Shown here in pieces: positions 11,291 to 21,026 of a DNA stretch of 64,000 nucleotides. A program made the position numbers and the translations under genes. A model generated the notes under the pieces. That model saw only the letters and a program-made list of their open reading frames with translations. It ran no database searches and was not told the origin of the DNA. This DNA comes from Eukaryota sp. TZLM1-RC (Eukaryota; Metamonada: BaSk clade). Location: the NCBI GenBank assembly GCA_040285825.1, contig JAUPSS010000003.1, positions 2,170,001 through 2,234,000 on the forward strand, in the 5' to 3' direction. Positions within the stretch are counted from its first letter, which is position 1. The number at the start of each line of letters is the position of its first letter.

Positions 11291-12568
11291 AAGTAGGCCT
11301 ATTCTTCTGCGGATCCTAAAGCCGTGATCATTAACCACTTCTGGACCCCAAAATGGAGGTAAAGCAGCAATAAGTTCATTGGGAGGAATCGATGCAGGAT
11401 CTCCTAGCATTAACTCAATACCAGCATTGAGAACTGAGTTTTGAGCTTCAGTTCTCTGCTGGGTAGAGATGAAAGGAGAATCTGATTCCTGGGGCTGGCT
11501 TGGGGCTTGATAGGTGTTAGGCTGTGCAGCACTAAGCACCTGCCAAGCAGCAGGAACAGAAGAAACAACGTGACCTTGCTGAGGAGTCTGGCCAGAGGTT
11601 GGAGATAAATGAATTACTCCTCTAGTAGGAACTCCCGAAGGAGGAACAGGTGGAGTTGAATGGACTTCTGTAGGAGCTACCGTAGTAGGAGCAGAAGTAT
11701 CAGGATGACCTGCTACAGGAACTTCTCGAGAAGGAGTAGTAGGATTAGAGTTACCAGCAGGGACTGCAAGAGGAGCTGGTTGTTGCGGAGGGCTGCTTTC
11801 CATTGGAACTTCCGTAGAAGGAGTAGAAGGAGCTCGTTGTCCTTCCTCAGGAACTTCCGTAGAAGGAGTGGGAGGAGCTTGTTGTCCTTCCTCAGGAGCT
11901 TCCGTAGAAGAAGTGGAAGGAGCTTGTTGTCCTTCCTCAGGAGCTTTCGTAGAAGAAGTGGAAGGGATGACAGGAGCGCAAACAATAGGTGAAGAGGGAG
12001 ACTCTACCATCTTGAGCTTCAACAGCTCAGATATCTTGTTGCTAGCCGAGTCAGGGTCAGTCTGGTTGATAATATACTTCAGATAATCATCTAAAGTGCT
12101 AAACTGTTCAGGACCTGAAAGGGAATCTTCGACCTCTCCTTCAGAACCAGGGGGAGGAGAAAGAGGTACGAAGTCTTCCACATCAGAGGGAGGAACAGGA
12201 AGACTGATAGGAACCGCAGGAGCATCCGTAGATGGAGTGGAACCTTGACCCGGAGGGTGGGAGGAAGTATCACTTCTCTCGCCACCAGAGGGTAGTTCTG
12301 TTTCCAACTGAGGAGTTTGGGAGGAAGAACTTGAAACATTGGGTTGTGTGACAGAATCTCCGGAAGGAGGAGACGACACAGGAGGAGGAGAAGCATTGCT
12401 TCCCTCGGACCCAGTTGTCAAAGGTTGTTCTGGTCCCGACTGAGGAGTTCGGGAGGAAGAACTCGAAAGGTGAGACGTAGAATGATCAGTCCTAACAGTC
12501 TCGGAGTTGTCATTGGAACCACCCAAAGGTGATCCAATACGTATTGATGATCTGCGGGGGTTAGACAT
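11252..12568 (-). CDS. Gag N-terminal extension, Pro/Ser/Thr-rich, element 1
   Basis: 438 codons starting with an ATG that lies inside the 5' LTR (12566-12568): the first eight codons (MSNPRRSS) are LTR sequence. The body is low-complexity and rich in Pro, Ser, Thr, Glu and Gln, with no known fold. It contains four tandem 16-residue repeats (see 11806-11970). Such long disordered Gag extensions are unusual. It ends by frameshift into the rest of Gag. The solo LTR at 20868-21026 also encodes MSNPxxSS at the same place, so the start inside the LTR appears conserved. Confidence 0.78.
   Translation of the reverse strand: MSNPRRSSIRIGSPLGGSNDNSETVRTDHSTSHLSSSSSRTPQSGPEQPLTTGSEGSNASPPPVSSPPSGDSVTQPNVSSSSSQTPQLETELPSGGERSDTSSHPPGQGSTPSTDAPAVPISLPVPPSDVEDFVPLSPPPGSEGEVEDSLSGPEQFSTLDDYLKYIINQTDPDSASNKISELLKLKMVESPSSPIVCAPVIPSTSSTKAPEEGQQAPSTSSTEAPEEGQQAPPTPSTEVPEEGQRAPSTPSTEVPMESSPPQQPAPLAVPAGNSNPTTPSREVPVAGHPDTSAPTTVAPTEVHSTPPVPPSGVPTRGVIHLSPTSGQTPQQGHVVSSVPAAWQVLSAAQPNTYQAPSQPQESDSPFISTQQRTEAQNSVLNAGIELMLGDPASIPPNELIAALPPFWGPEVVNDHGFRIRRRIGLLPNGGSRQSHGSL
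11806..11970 (-). repeat. 48-bp tandem repeat in Gag, about 3.5 to 4 units
   Basis: Four consecutive units encode variants of PSTSSTEAPEEGQQA. Units differ by a few substitutions, all in frame. Confidence 0.85.
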
Positions 12569-12710
12569 TATACCTGAATGTAGAGTAATTTATTACAAGG
12601 GAATGAGGATTTCCCTTAACTTAAGCGCATGGGCGCAATAGTACAATAACTATAAATAAACTATAAATAAACTATAAATAAACTATTATAAATATTATCC
12701 AAGGCTAACA
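12545..12710 (-). repeat. 5' LTR of element 1
   Basis: 166 bp, TGTTAG...ATCATCA on the reverse strand. Hairpin arms are at 12597-12603 and 12611-12617. It contains the Gag start codon near its 3' end. No canonical TGG primer-binding site follows directly. Confidence 0.92.
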
Positions 12711-13261
12711 CTTGAACATATTCTGTACACATCGATGATGTTTACCCCTTTTGTACATTGGGTATACAAAATACACTTAAAAAATACCAAATATGTACAC
12801 AGTAGGTCTTGTTGCAAAAATTTTATCTCTCTTGTTTGTAAACTGCTGGAGACTGAACAAAACAAATAAATGTTGTTGTGGGGCTTTGTTGATTCTTCGT
12901 TAATTCAATTCCTTAGTGCTATGGAATTAAGGAGAAGGATTGCGACAGAGAAATTGGAATAGACAAAAATCACCTTCCTGTAGCAGTAGAACTTACGTGC
13001 TAGACTTCGCTTATGTTACTTAGGTTTTTGTTCTCACTTGGTCAAAAAAGTTGCATCTCCATTAAAAAAGTGATGGAATAATATCCGAGAGTGCAAAATT
13101 GATGTTGAAAGAGAACACAAAATTACGAAATGGATCCTTAAATTAAATTTTTAGCTGGATTATTATCTTTGAATTTTCTTTTGTTTGAAAGTTTGAATAC
13201 TAAATTCATTATTAAAAAAGAATGAAGTTTTGAATTGTTCTTTAATCAATTCATTTTTTCG
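12711..13261. other. Intergenic, nothing recognised
   Basis: AT-rich sequence between an LTR and a LINE copy. No gene, RNA or repeat is supported on either strand. Confidence 0.4.
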
Positions 13262-14025
13262 CAACAACAATAGAGGTGATGCCATATTATTTGGATTAGA
13301 TGGAACCTTCATTTTAGGATGTAATGTCTGTTGATCCTTGTAATGTCTCAAATGAAAGACTGGCTAATTCTAAAATTCATAATCCTCTTTCAAATGCTGA
13401 AAATTTCAAAATCAAAAAATACAGTGCACCTTTGTCCAAATTGTTCAGCCAACAGCATGCAAAATACAACTTGTATCCATTTGTATCTTCTCTATTTGGT
13501 TCACTTGCTCCCACGGCTTTACGTTTTTTTGGCAGATTTTGAAATGATTGTTAAGGGAAGAACCAACAGAAATTTCAACAGATTGTTTTGGCACTATAGA
13601 ATTGTGTTTTCTATTTTTAAGGGGATGTTGAAGATGGTTTCTGATGCGCTGCTCCTTCTTGGATCTCACTATGAGAGAGTTGCAATTAGTGTTTTTGTTT
13701 TGGGAGAGATGGATTATTTTTTTTTCAAGTATTTTAATTTTATTCAAAACCTATAAATCAACATCTAAAAAATCCATCTCTCCCAAAACAAAAACACTAG
13801 ATGCAACTCTCTCATAGTGAGAACCAAGAGACAGCAAAGCATCAGAAACCATCTTCAACATCCCCTTAAAAATAGAAAACACAATTCTATTTTGCCAAAA
13901 AAATCTGTTGAAATTTCTCCCAGTTCTTCTCTTGACAATCAATTCAAAATCATCCAAAAAACGTAAAGCAGTTGATGGATTATTTAGATGTTGATTTATA
14001 AGTTGTTTTAATAAATCAATATTAT
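13262..14025 (+). mobile_element. Non-LTR retrotransposon family B, 3' fragment, interrupted
   Basis: A 5'-truncated copy beginning at the endonuclease signature (NNRGDAI...) and reading through the family B C-terminal region (SVDPCN.SNERL, then a QNRIVFSIFKGM-like block). It contains frameshifts. It is split by a reverse-strand insertion at 13720-13973; the 12-bp GATGGATTATTT stands on both sides (13708-13719 and 13974-13985). The last part of the tail resumes at 13986. Confidence 0.82.
13720..13973 (-). mobile_element. Family B insertion nested in the opposite-strand family B copy
   Basis: 254 bp on the reverse strand, encoding the C-terminal about 75 residues from ALRFLDDFE to GEMDFLDVDL and ending in an A-rich tail. 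It is flanked by an exact 12-bp target-site duplication, which proves insertion after the host copy was in place. The 5' truncation is extreme. Confidence 0.88.
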
Positions 14026-14068
14026 TCAAAAAAATCAATTAATTTAGTTTTGTCAACACTTTTTATAC

Positions 14069-15592
14069 ATGTCTCGCAATATCAAAAGTGGAATATCAAA
14101 GGATGAAGGTCGCCTCAAGCGCGAGAAGGTTTCTCTCTCTTTAAGAAAGGAGAAACGTCACGAACATCTTGCAAAACGAAGAGACGAGTCATTGGCTGAT
14201 CTCTCCACTGACGCACTCACAACACAACTACAACGTCTCCCTGAATTTGTCCAAAAGGTCTTTTCTGATGACCTTCAACAACAAATTGAAGGAACTCACG
14301 GTCTACGTAAACTTCTCTCTCTTGAACAGCCCGAGCCTCTCACCGCCACTATTCAAGCTAATGTCATCCCAAGACTCGTTGAGTTTTTGCGTGTGCCAGA
14401 AAACAACCTTCAATTTGAGGCTGCATGGGCTCTCACTAACATCGCTTCTGGTTCCTCTGAACATACCATGGCTGTTGTCAATGCTCATGCTGTCCCTGCA
14501 CTTATCCGTACCATTGGTCAACCTGGCAAACTCAACGTTAAGGAACAATGTATTTGGGCATTAGGAAACATTGCTGGTGAAGGCCACGACGCTCGCAACT
14601 ACATACTTAACAGTGGAGCAATGGGTGTGGTCGTTCAAACAGTCGAGCAAGCCATCCATGAAGGGAACAAAAGCATTCTCAAGAACATTGTATGGGCCCT
14701 TGCCAATCTTTGTCGTGCTAAACCATTACCAGAGCCCCATTTAATTCAACCTGCTATTCCTCTGTTGGTAAGGCTCCTGTCCAATCCTGACCATCATGTT
14801 GTTGGTGATGCTGTCTGGGCTTTTGTTTATCTCTCTGACAGTGATAATGCGGAGGACATTGAAAGAGTTATTCAGTGTGGTGCGGTCCCAAAGTTGCTTG
14901 ATTTACTTACCATTGATGATGCCAAGGTCCAGACTCCTGCGTTGAGAGCCCTGGGTAACATCTTAACTGGAAATGATAGACAATCTGACTTTGTTATTGA
15001 CCAAGGTCTTTTACCAAGAATTAAACACATTGTTGTGAATGGTAGACCAGCTGTTCAAAGAGAAGCTATTTGGGCCTTATCTAATGTTACAGCAGGCTCT
15101 GCTCATCAAATAACCTTATGTTTTAGCAATGGTTTAATGCATCCTGTGATCAAATTGTTAACAAATGCCAGTTTTGAAGTTCGAAAGGAGGCTCTGTGGT
15201 GTGTAGCTAATGCCATTGTGTCTGGCACCTTTGAACATTGCCAGCAAATCATTAATGATGGTGCACATATTCCAATTATTCAATTAATGTCTGTAGCTGA
15301 CACTGATTGTGTTTCTGTTGCCTTGGATGCTGTTTTAGGTCTACTCAAAACGGGAGAGAAAATGGCCAATGCTACAGGAGAAGTTAATCCATTTAAGGAA
15401 CTGATTATTTCTTTTGGAGGATTGGAGAAAATTGGTGATTTGCAACGCCATCCAGATGATAAAATTTACAGAAAAACTACACATGTTCTTGAAACTTATT
15501 TCATGGAACATGTCAGCGAGGAACAAGAAGATGTTGTACCTGAAGTAGTTGGTGAAACTTATCAGTTCCAAGCTGGCGGTTTCAATCTTTAA
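14069..15592 (+). CDS. KPNA: Importin subunit alpha (karyopherin alpha)
   Basis: Adaptor that binds classical nuclear localisation signals and links them to importin beta for nuclear import. 507 residues, normal for the family. The N-terminus carries an Arg/Lys-rich importin-beta-binding region (about 1-50, including LRKEKRHEHLAKRR). Ten armadillo-type repeats follow (about 70-450), with the repeated W-A-L-x-N motifs (WALTNIASG, WALGNIAGE, WALANLCR, WALSNVTAG, WCVANAI) whose Trp and Asn residues line the NLS groove. The C-terminus ends in the family-typical FQAGGFNL. The ATG at 14069 fits this alignment. Intronless. The gene starts only about 45 bp after a LINE tail, so its promoter must lie within or across mobile DNA. 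Confidence 0.96.
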   Translation: MSRNIKSGISKDEGRLKREKVSLSLRKEKRHEHLAKRRDESLADLSTDALTTQLQRLPEFVQKVFSDDLQQQIEGTHGLRKLLSLEQPEPLTATIQANVIPRLVEFLRVPENNLQFEAAWALTNIASGSSEHTMAVVNAHAVPALIRTIGQPGKLNVKEQCIWALGNIAGEGHDARNYILNSGAMGVVVQTVEQAIHEGNKSILKNIVWALANLCRAKPLPEPHLIQPAIPLLVRLLSNPDHHVVGDAVWAFVYLSDSDNAEDIERVIQCGAVPKLLDLLTIDDAKVQTPALRALGNILTGNDRQSDFVIDQGLLPRIKHIVVNGRPAVQREAIWALSNVTAGSAHQITLCFSNGLMHPVIKLLTNASFEVRKEALWCVANAIVSGTFEHCQQIINDGAHIPIIQLMSVADTDCVSVALDAVLGLLKTGEKMANATGEVNPFKELIISFGGLEKIGDLQRHPDDKIYRKTTHVLETYFMEHVSEEQEDVVPEVVGETYQFQAGGFNL

Positions 15593-16014
15593 GTTAATGA
15601 AATAGTTGTGTTTTGTGAGTTTTAGTAATATTATAAATTCCTTTTTTTGGTTTCTTCTTTGTTTTGCACTAAACATTGGAAACAATTCTGCACATGTGTA
15701 AGTAATAGCTGAAATTGACCTTTTTGTAGATATTTTTTGCTCAGTCACTACTTCTGAAAAGGGTATGTTTTGTGATGTATTTTGATTCTGTTCAATATTT
15801 GGAACGATACAATCATATTGAGCAAAACTTTGCAATGAATGGTTTCAACCTTCAGGCAAGTATACTTAAACTGTTGATGGTTTATAGCAGTTTCATTGTT
15901 TTCAAATTTAGTTTTTTATTTTCCAAAATCAAACAAAACAATTGATATAACATTAGAACTTTACTAGGGTATGAAGTTATAGAATTTTAAGTTTGTTGTT
16001 TAGTTTTTCATTAG
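15593..16014. other. 3' flank of importin alpha
   Basis: T-rich sequence without a recognised gene. It should contain the importin alpha poly(A) site. Confidence 0.4.
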
Positions 16015-16200
16015 AGTAAATAAATCTGTTCAAACAAATATACTCGATGCAGACGTCAACATCATCAAATGTTGTGAGCACACGATTTTTATACCTTAAT
16101 CCTAATTGTAACAGTGCTTTGGTCATCATTTCTGGAATTGCTTTGATAATACTACAAACAATTGAATTGTGACAGAAATTAAAGTTCAATTCTTTTGCTC
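16015..16200 (-). mobile_element. Non-LTR retrotransposon tail (family D-like)
   Basis: The reverse strand reads NSIVCSIIKAIPEMMTKAL, then TTFDDVDVCIEYI. This parallels the C-terminal VFSIFK...MxxxAL...DxxDxCxEDI pattern of the window's other LINE copies and closely matches the fragment at 63909-64000 (FDDVDVCLQVIEF). Only the extreme C-terminus remains. Confidence 0.6.
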
Positions 16201-16480
16201 CTCTTTATTTTATTAAACATCTTAATTTACACTTTCTTCATCAGAGCAGGGGAGACTATAATTTTTTTCATTCAATGAGTTAAAGCAAACATTACAACAA
16301 ACGAGCATATTACATTTTGACAGTAAAATGATGAACAATCAGAAATATGTTCATATACAACATCCTGATATTGGACCATTTGCATTTTTCGTGAAAACCC
16401 CAATCAGTAAAACATGAAATCATAATAATTTTTTTAATATATTTTTATTTATTCCAACAAAAACAAACTATACGACAAGG

Positions 16481-16632
16481 TCAAAAATCTATGTCTTCAT
16501 AACCCTAATCAGCCAAGAAGAATTGACTGGAAGTTTTTCTTTCATAAAAGCGTCCAAACAAAGCTGAAGATAATAAGGGAACAACACCTTTGAAAATTGA
16601 AAATACAATTCTGTTTTGCCAAAAACTCTTGT
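16481..16632 (-). mobile_element. Non-LTR retrotransposon tail (family D-like)
   Basis: The reverse strand encodes KSFWQNRIVFSIFKGV..., then GYEDIDF and a TGA stop at 16481-16483, with one internal stop. This is the conserved C-terminal block of the LINE group. The upstream part is missing. Confidence 0.68.
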
Positions 16633-16661
16633 CAAAAACAATAAAAACATGATTTGGAAAA

Positions 16662-17010
16662 AGTGTGTACACTTGCAGAAGAGCTCAATTTGGATATTAA
16701 ATTTATACCTGCAAAGGCCACTGATTGATTTTGTGTGCTGGAGGATTCTATAAATGCACCCTTTAAAAAACGGCTAAGAAAAGATTTGGAGATTACTGTA
16801 TCGAAGACATTACAAACAGTTACAGAACGATGTAGCTTTAGATGATGTAAGCTTGAATTTATTGGCAACAACCGTAAAACCAAAAATTGAACAGTGGATC
16901 ATTTATTCATTTGAGCATTTGAAAGCGATTGAGGAAAACTATATTCTAAATGGATGAGAGCATGTTCGCAAAAACATTGATGCATGCATTCAAGCCCTTG
17001 AATAGTTGTT
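16662..17010 (+). pseudogene. Unrecognised decayed coding trace
   Basis: Two adjoining frames give protein-like sequence (for example PFKKRLRKDLEITVSKTLQ, then LKAIEENYILNG) interrupted by two or three stops. I do not recognise a family. It may be the remains of a host gene or of an unknown element. Evidence is limited to amino-acid composition. Confidence 0.25.
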
Positions 17011-17205
17011 TGATATTTAGTTCATAGTTATTAAAAATTCTTGATTTAAAATAAATTGTTTTTCTGAAATATGTTCGAACTTTTATATCTTGTTCGACCA
17101 TTTCTCTGTTCGAACCTTTTTGGGTCGAAGTTTTTTACCAACACGGTAAAAGAAATTTTTGATCCATATTGACAAGTCAAATTATGAGGCATATGAAGCA
17201 TGAAA

Positions 17206-17277
17206 TCGCATATGGTGTAGTGGCTAGCATTACTGTCTCTCACACAGTAGACCCGGGTTCGATTCCCGGTATGCGAA
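17206..17277 (+). tRNA. tRNA-Glu (anticodon CUC)
   Basis: Full cloverleaf: acceptor arm TCGCATA/TATGCGA, D arm with GTGGC, anticodon stem ACTGT/ACAGT with loop CTCTCAC (anticodon CTC), and T arm CCGGG-TTCGATT-CCCGG with discriminator A. The A and B box promoter elements lie within it. A T5 run at 17279-17283 is the RNA polymerase III terminator. No intron. Confidence 0.95.
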
Positions 17278-17283
17278 ATTTTT

Positions 17284-17859
17284 GGCATTTTTTCTCACAA
17301 TAGAGTGTTTTGCAGCAAAAATGTTGGATGATTTGGGCGATAAGAAAATAACACCTAATAAATAGGCGTCTAATATTTTAGATGTCCACAATTTTAGAAA
17401 GCAGGGTACTATTTCTTAACCCTTGATGATATTTTTTGACCATTGTTTGAAAGAATCTTTAAGCACAAATTCCTTATCATCTCTTGTGTTTCTGCTTACT
17501 CTGAATGAAATGGTCTATGTTCTTACTAATATAATTGTGCCAGAGTTTTGAGGTATGCATTGCTTCGCTTATAACCGGAAGTTGTCCAGATTTGTTCCAC
17601 CAAAGCAGTTTCTAGCCGACCATTTTTAGCATCTTTCGTCTTTTCACCAAAGCCTTACTTTGTGAGAGATTTCTGTAAAATTCAAAATATTGATTTACGT
17701 TGAAACGTCATATCGACGACCTTTATTTAAAATAGATTTCAACGTATTTTGATATGAGATGTCCATTTACAGAATGAATTCAAATTTGTTATTTTTATTT
17801 TATTCTCCTCTACAAAAAATCCGTCTTACTTGAATTCTTACAGAGCCATGATCATTGTT
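17284..17859. other. Intergenic, nothing recognised
   Basis: No supported feature between the tRNA-Glu terminator and the LINE A remnant. Confidence 0.4.
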
Positions 17860-19440
17860 TCTACTCTTTCATACTGATGCCTGAATCTGTTTCTGATTCC
17901 ATTGGAGTAAAAAGAAAGAATGATTGAACACATGTTGCTGATGATGTTCTACTCACTTCTTCTCCCCACCGTCATCCCTCTTCGATTTTGCATAAACGAA
18001 TTTCTGATCAAGAAACTTCTGGAAACCTTGTTGAAAATAAAGATTGGTCAAGAATGAAAAAACACTCTCACAAATGCTCCAATTGCCGATAAAAGAGACA
18101 TGATGCTGCTGAAACGTGTCCTAATGTGGAAAAAAATGATGTGACAAATTCTGGAAAAAAATGCAAAAGAAAATTTACTAGAAGAATTGAATCTGAAGAA
18201 GAATCAATCAGTTATCCTCCACAAGTTGTTGCCATACCAGTAACCAATCGTATCAAGCACAAAGTTTGCAGCAATTGTGGTGTTTCTTTCAGAAATAATA
18301 CAAAAGGTAAAATTGCTGATCGATGCTTGAGTCGTCCAATAGAAGACAATTACCATTTCCGATAAAACTCCCTCAAGAAATACATCCATCGAAATGCAAT
18401 GAATTTTCTTTGGTTTTTAGAAGATTTTTGCATCAATTATGTATGGGAAAATATTCTATCAACATTTACTGGGAACTTTTTGGTTTTTCTATGCTCCTCT
18501 TGAACAAAATTTGTTGACAATTCTGTAGATTCAACTGATAATGCACCAAGAAAACTGCCATCTGAAAAATTGAGCAAAATTATTGAAGATAAATGCTTTG
18601 ATAACAAGTGGTCTAGTGCTTTGTCTACTTTAAATCCAATATGTTTGTGCAAATCACTCATCAGATTCTTCATTGTTTGTGACCATTGTGCCACGAAGAT
18701 TTGGACTGTTTACCAATAATGAAGCGTTTGTGACAAGAATAGATTATATTTGAATATTTTCAGTAATCATTTAGTATTAAAAGAAAAATGTATTTGTTCC
18801 AATTCAACATGGCTCACCATGTGTCACGCTCTGAATTGTTCGAAATTGATAACTTATAATTCCTCATTTCAAGATGCTGTTAGAGACACTTTTTTTAATA
18901 TGGCAAGAAAGGCAAGATTCTGATGTATTGAGGAGCTTTTGCTTAGAGAAACACTATCATTAAACAAATTTGGTACTGATAAAAGGAGGCGATATATACT
19001 GTGATTGGATGGATAACTCTGTTGATTTTGTCTGCTGTAATGTTGCAAATGACACTTTGGTTCAAGGAAGCAAACTTAATCCTGTGGGTGCTGTGGAATT
19101 TAAAGCTAAAGAAAAACATAGAAAATATGACAACGATATCAAAGAAGCTAATGCTGATAGAAGCAGACCATTAGTTTTAATTGCTTTCCCATTTTTTACA
19201 AACAGAAGTCGATCAGAAGAAACAGGAACATTTTTGAATATTTCCAGAATTTGGTCAAGAAAAAACAATGAAATTAAATTTGATTTCATTTGTTCCTGAT
19301 TTGATTTGTTTTTGATGGTGCTCATGAATTCAATTGGCCATAATAGAGAAATCACCGGGTCTTTAATCGGAAATAAGTAGCAATGGCGAGAAAACAACAG
19401 ATGAGGATTTTATGAACGCAAATTTGGTTAATTGAATTTA
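17860..19440 (+). mobile_element. Non-LTR retrotransposon family A, internally deleted copy
   Basis: The 5' part (about 17877-18364) encodes MPESVSDS..., a broken zinc knuckle-like CSNCRxxxHDAAETC and a second CxxC finger (KVCSNCGVSF). It then jumps, without a reverse transcriptase, to the C-terminal region from about 18650: CICSNSxxLTxxHALNCSKLITY, HDAVRD-like residues, a frameshifted endonuclease signature near 18985, FKAKEKHRKYD, and an eroded 3' tail (about 19340-19380) related to the family A tail at 52690. Many stops. It is useful because it shows what the family A N-terminus looks like. Confidence 0.75.
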
Positions 19441-19946
19441 GTCCTATTATTTGATTGAGTGTTGTAGTTCAAAAAAATCTTTTTATTTGAAATATAACTA
19501 CTGTAATCACCCTAATACAAGCTGGCGTCCAAATACAACCTCGAACCATATACAATTCGTGGAATTCTGCAGCTTGTCTTTGGATTTCGTTATTTTGGTA
19601 ATTACAGTTAATAACTATTTTTTAATGATTATTTTCTGGTTGGATCTTAAAGGTTTGGATTGTTTATGTTTTTGCGAATTTGTTATTATGAAAAAATTAC
19701 TCATTTACTTCTATCTTTACGTCCATCATTAACTTACAATTTTTGTAGACAATTTAACAAATTACGTACAGAATTTGTGGCTTATTTAATGTCAGTTGAT
19801 CCAACAATTTTGAGAAATCATATTTTTTCTGAAATTTAACTTTGCGTTCTTGGTTTCAATTCATCAAAGTCATTGATCAACGCTACATTCATTGGTGATG
19901 GAACAAAATTTGTTTTTGAATTTTCTAGAAGATATCCTTTGCCGAA

Positions 19947-20077
19947 TAAGATAAGAGCAGCTTTAGCTAGACGGCAAGCAGATCAAGATTTTGTAGGGGA
20001 AATTTTGGTTCAACGATAGTCGTCCCATTAGTTATGAATTAATTTAATTAAGTGTGCATGTTCAATAAATATCAATT
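19947..20077 (+). mobile_element. Family A 3'-tail insertion (131 bp)
   Basis: Encodes only the last about 20 residues of family A (ARRQADQDFVGEILV) plus the 3' untranslated tail. It is flanked by the 9-bp duplication TTTGCCGAA (19938-19946 and 20078-20086); removing it restores copy X. Confidence 0.85.
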
Positions 20078-20463
20078 TTTGCCGAAAATCTTCTTGAAGC
20101 AACAAATAGTCTTTTTCTGGACAATTTAAGAGAAGAAGTATTCAATTTATCTCCTGAGTTATGGCAAACACGTTTCCTATAGCCATTAAAGACATTCCAG
20201 AAAGCAGTTTGTCTTCATTGAAATTTGCGTTGAAAAAACTTCACCGACATCTTTTAGAAAAATTTTGAAAGTAAAGATTCTATTGTTCGACTCAGCACCG
20301 TTGAGCAAGAATATCCTGTCTTTGCAAATTTTTTAATTGATTTAAAGGAGAGTTCATCTGCAGTTTTGTTGATTTAAATTTCCTAGATTTATGGCTTATT
20401 TTTAAATGACGACCAATGGACCACTGCAATGAGAATGTGTTGTAATTTGTGGCCCTCTAATTT

Positions 20464-20805
20464 GTGTTGGCTTTAGTGCAATTGGCCATTATTAATAGAT
20501 TACCGCGGTTTTTCAATCGAATTAGAGAAGCTTTAGCTAGACAGCAAGCAAATCAAGATTTTGTAGAGGAAATCTTGGTTTAATGATAGTCGTCCCATTA
20601 GTTATGATTTAATTTAATCAATTGTGCAAATTCAATAAATACGATCTTTAGTGCACTGTTGTTCATAAAACGGGAAGCTTATGTACCAAAATATGAAAAT
20701 CAACATACAAAATCAACTAAATGCATTTAAACTAATGATGACGTGATGCATCACGTGATATTTTCCAAAACGGGAAGGTTGAGTTTAGCCTTAGCTAACA
20801 TTTAC
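20464..20805. mobile_element. Unclassified short insertion 'U' with central palindrome
   Basis: This sequence interrupts copy X between ...CTCTAATTT and TTACCCAATGATG and is not LINE-like. It contains a perfect 16-bp palindrome (20741-20756), two direct copies of AAAACGGGAAG (about 20677 and 20770), and weakly complementary ends. It also hosts a family A tail. It could be a MITE-like element; this is uncertain. Confidence 0.35.
20481..20645 (+). mobile_element. Family A 3'-tail insertion (165 bp)
   Basis: The sequence is nearly identical to the 3' end of the longer family A copy (52698-52861). It is flanked by the 10-bp duplication CTTTAGTGCA (20471-20480 and 20646-20655). Confidence 0.9.
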
Positions 20806-20867
20806 CCAATGATGTGTTTTGCAAATGTGGAGCTGGGTTGACATTATCACATTCATTTAATTGCAAC

Positions 20868-21026
20868 TGTTAGCCTTGATCAATATTTGTATCTATAGTT
20901 TAGTTATATTTATAGTTAATTGTTCAAATGCGCCTATGCGCTTAAGCTGAGAGAAATCCTTTTCTCTCTGTAATAAATTACTTTACATTCAGGTATACTG
21001 TCATGTCTAACCCCACAAAATCATCA
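20868..21026 (+). repeat. Solo LTR of the element 1 family
   Basis: 159 bp with TGTTAG...ATCATCA ends, about 75-80% alike to the element 1 LTRs by eye. It is flanked by the 4-bp duplication CAAC (20864-20867 and 21027-21030) and sits between the CCHC finger and the following block of LINE copy X. It keeps the hairpin (20949-20955 with 20962-20968) with compensatory changes, and the MSNPxxSS start codon context near 21004. Confidence 0.9.

Larger units (their letters stand above)
5296..12710 (-). mobile_element. Chromodomain Ty3/gypsy LTR retrotransposon (element 1)
   Basis: A 7.4-kb element on the reverse strand, bounded by two direct LTRs (12545-12710 is the 5' LTR, 5296-5449 the 3' LTR). 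The order is Gag, protease, reverse transcriptase, RNase H, integrase, chromodomain, which is the Ty3/gypsy order. A polypurine tract lies next to the 3' LTR (reverse strand of about 5450-5467). The LTRs differ by one substitution, one 1-nt indel and one 11-bp repeat unit, so insertion was recent. Yet Pol carries three in-frame stops and a frameshift, and Gag carries another. The 4-5 bp outside each LTR do not match, so no target-site duplication is visible; recombination between elements could explain this. Confidence 0.93.

Noticed and set aside
11660-11992. Arg/Ser-rich plus-strand frame that resembles an SR protein
   Set aside because: It is the antisense of the tandem repeats in Gag; the repeated composition creates the open frame.
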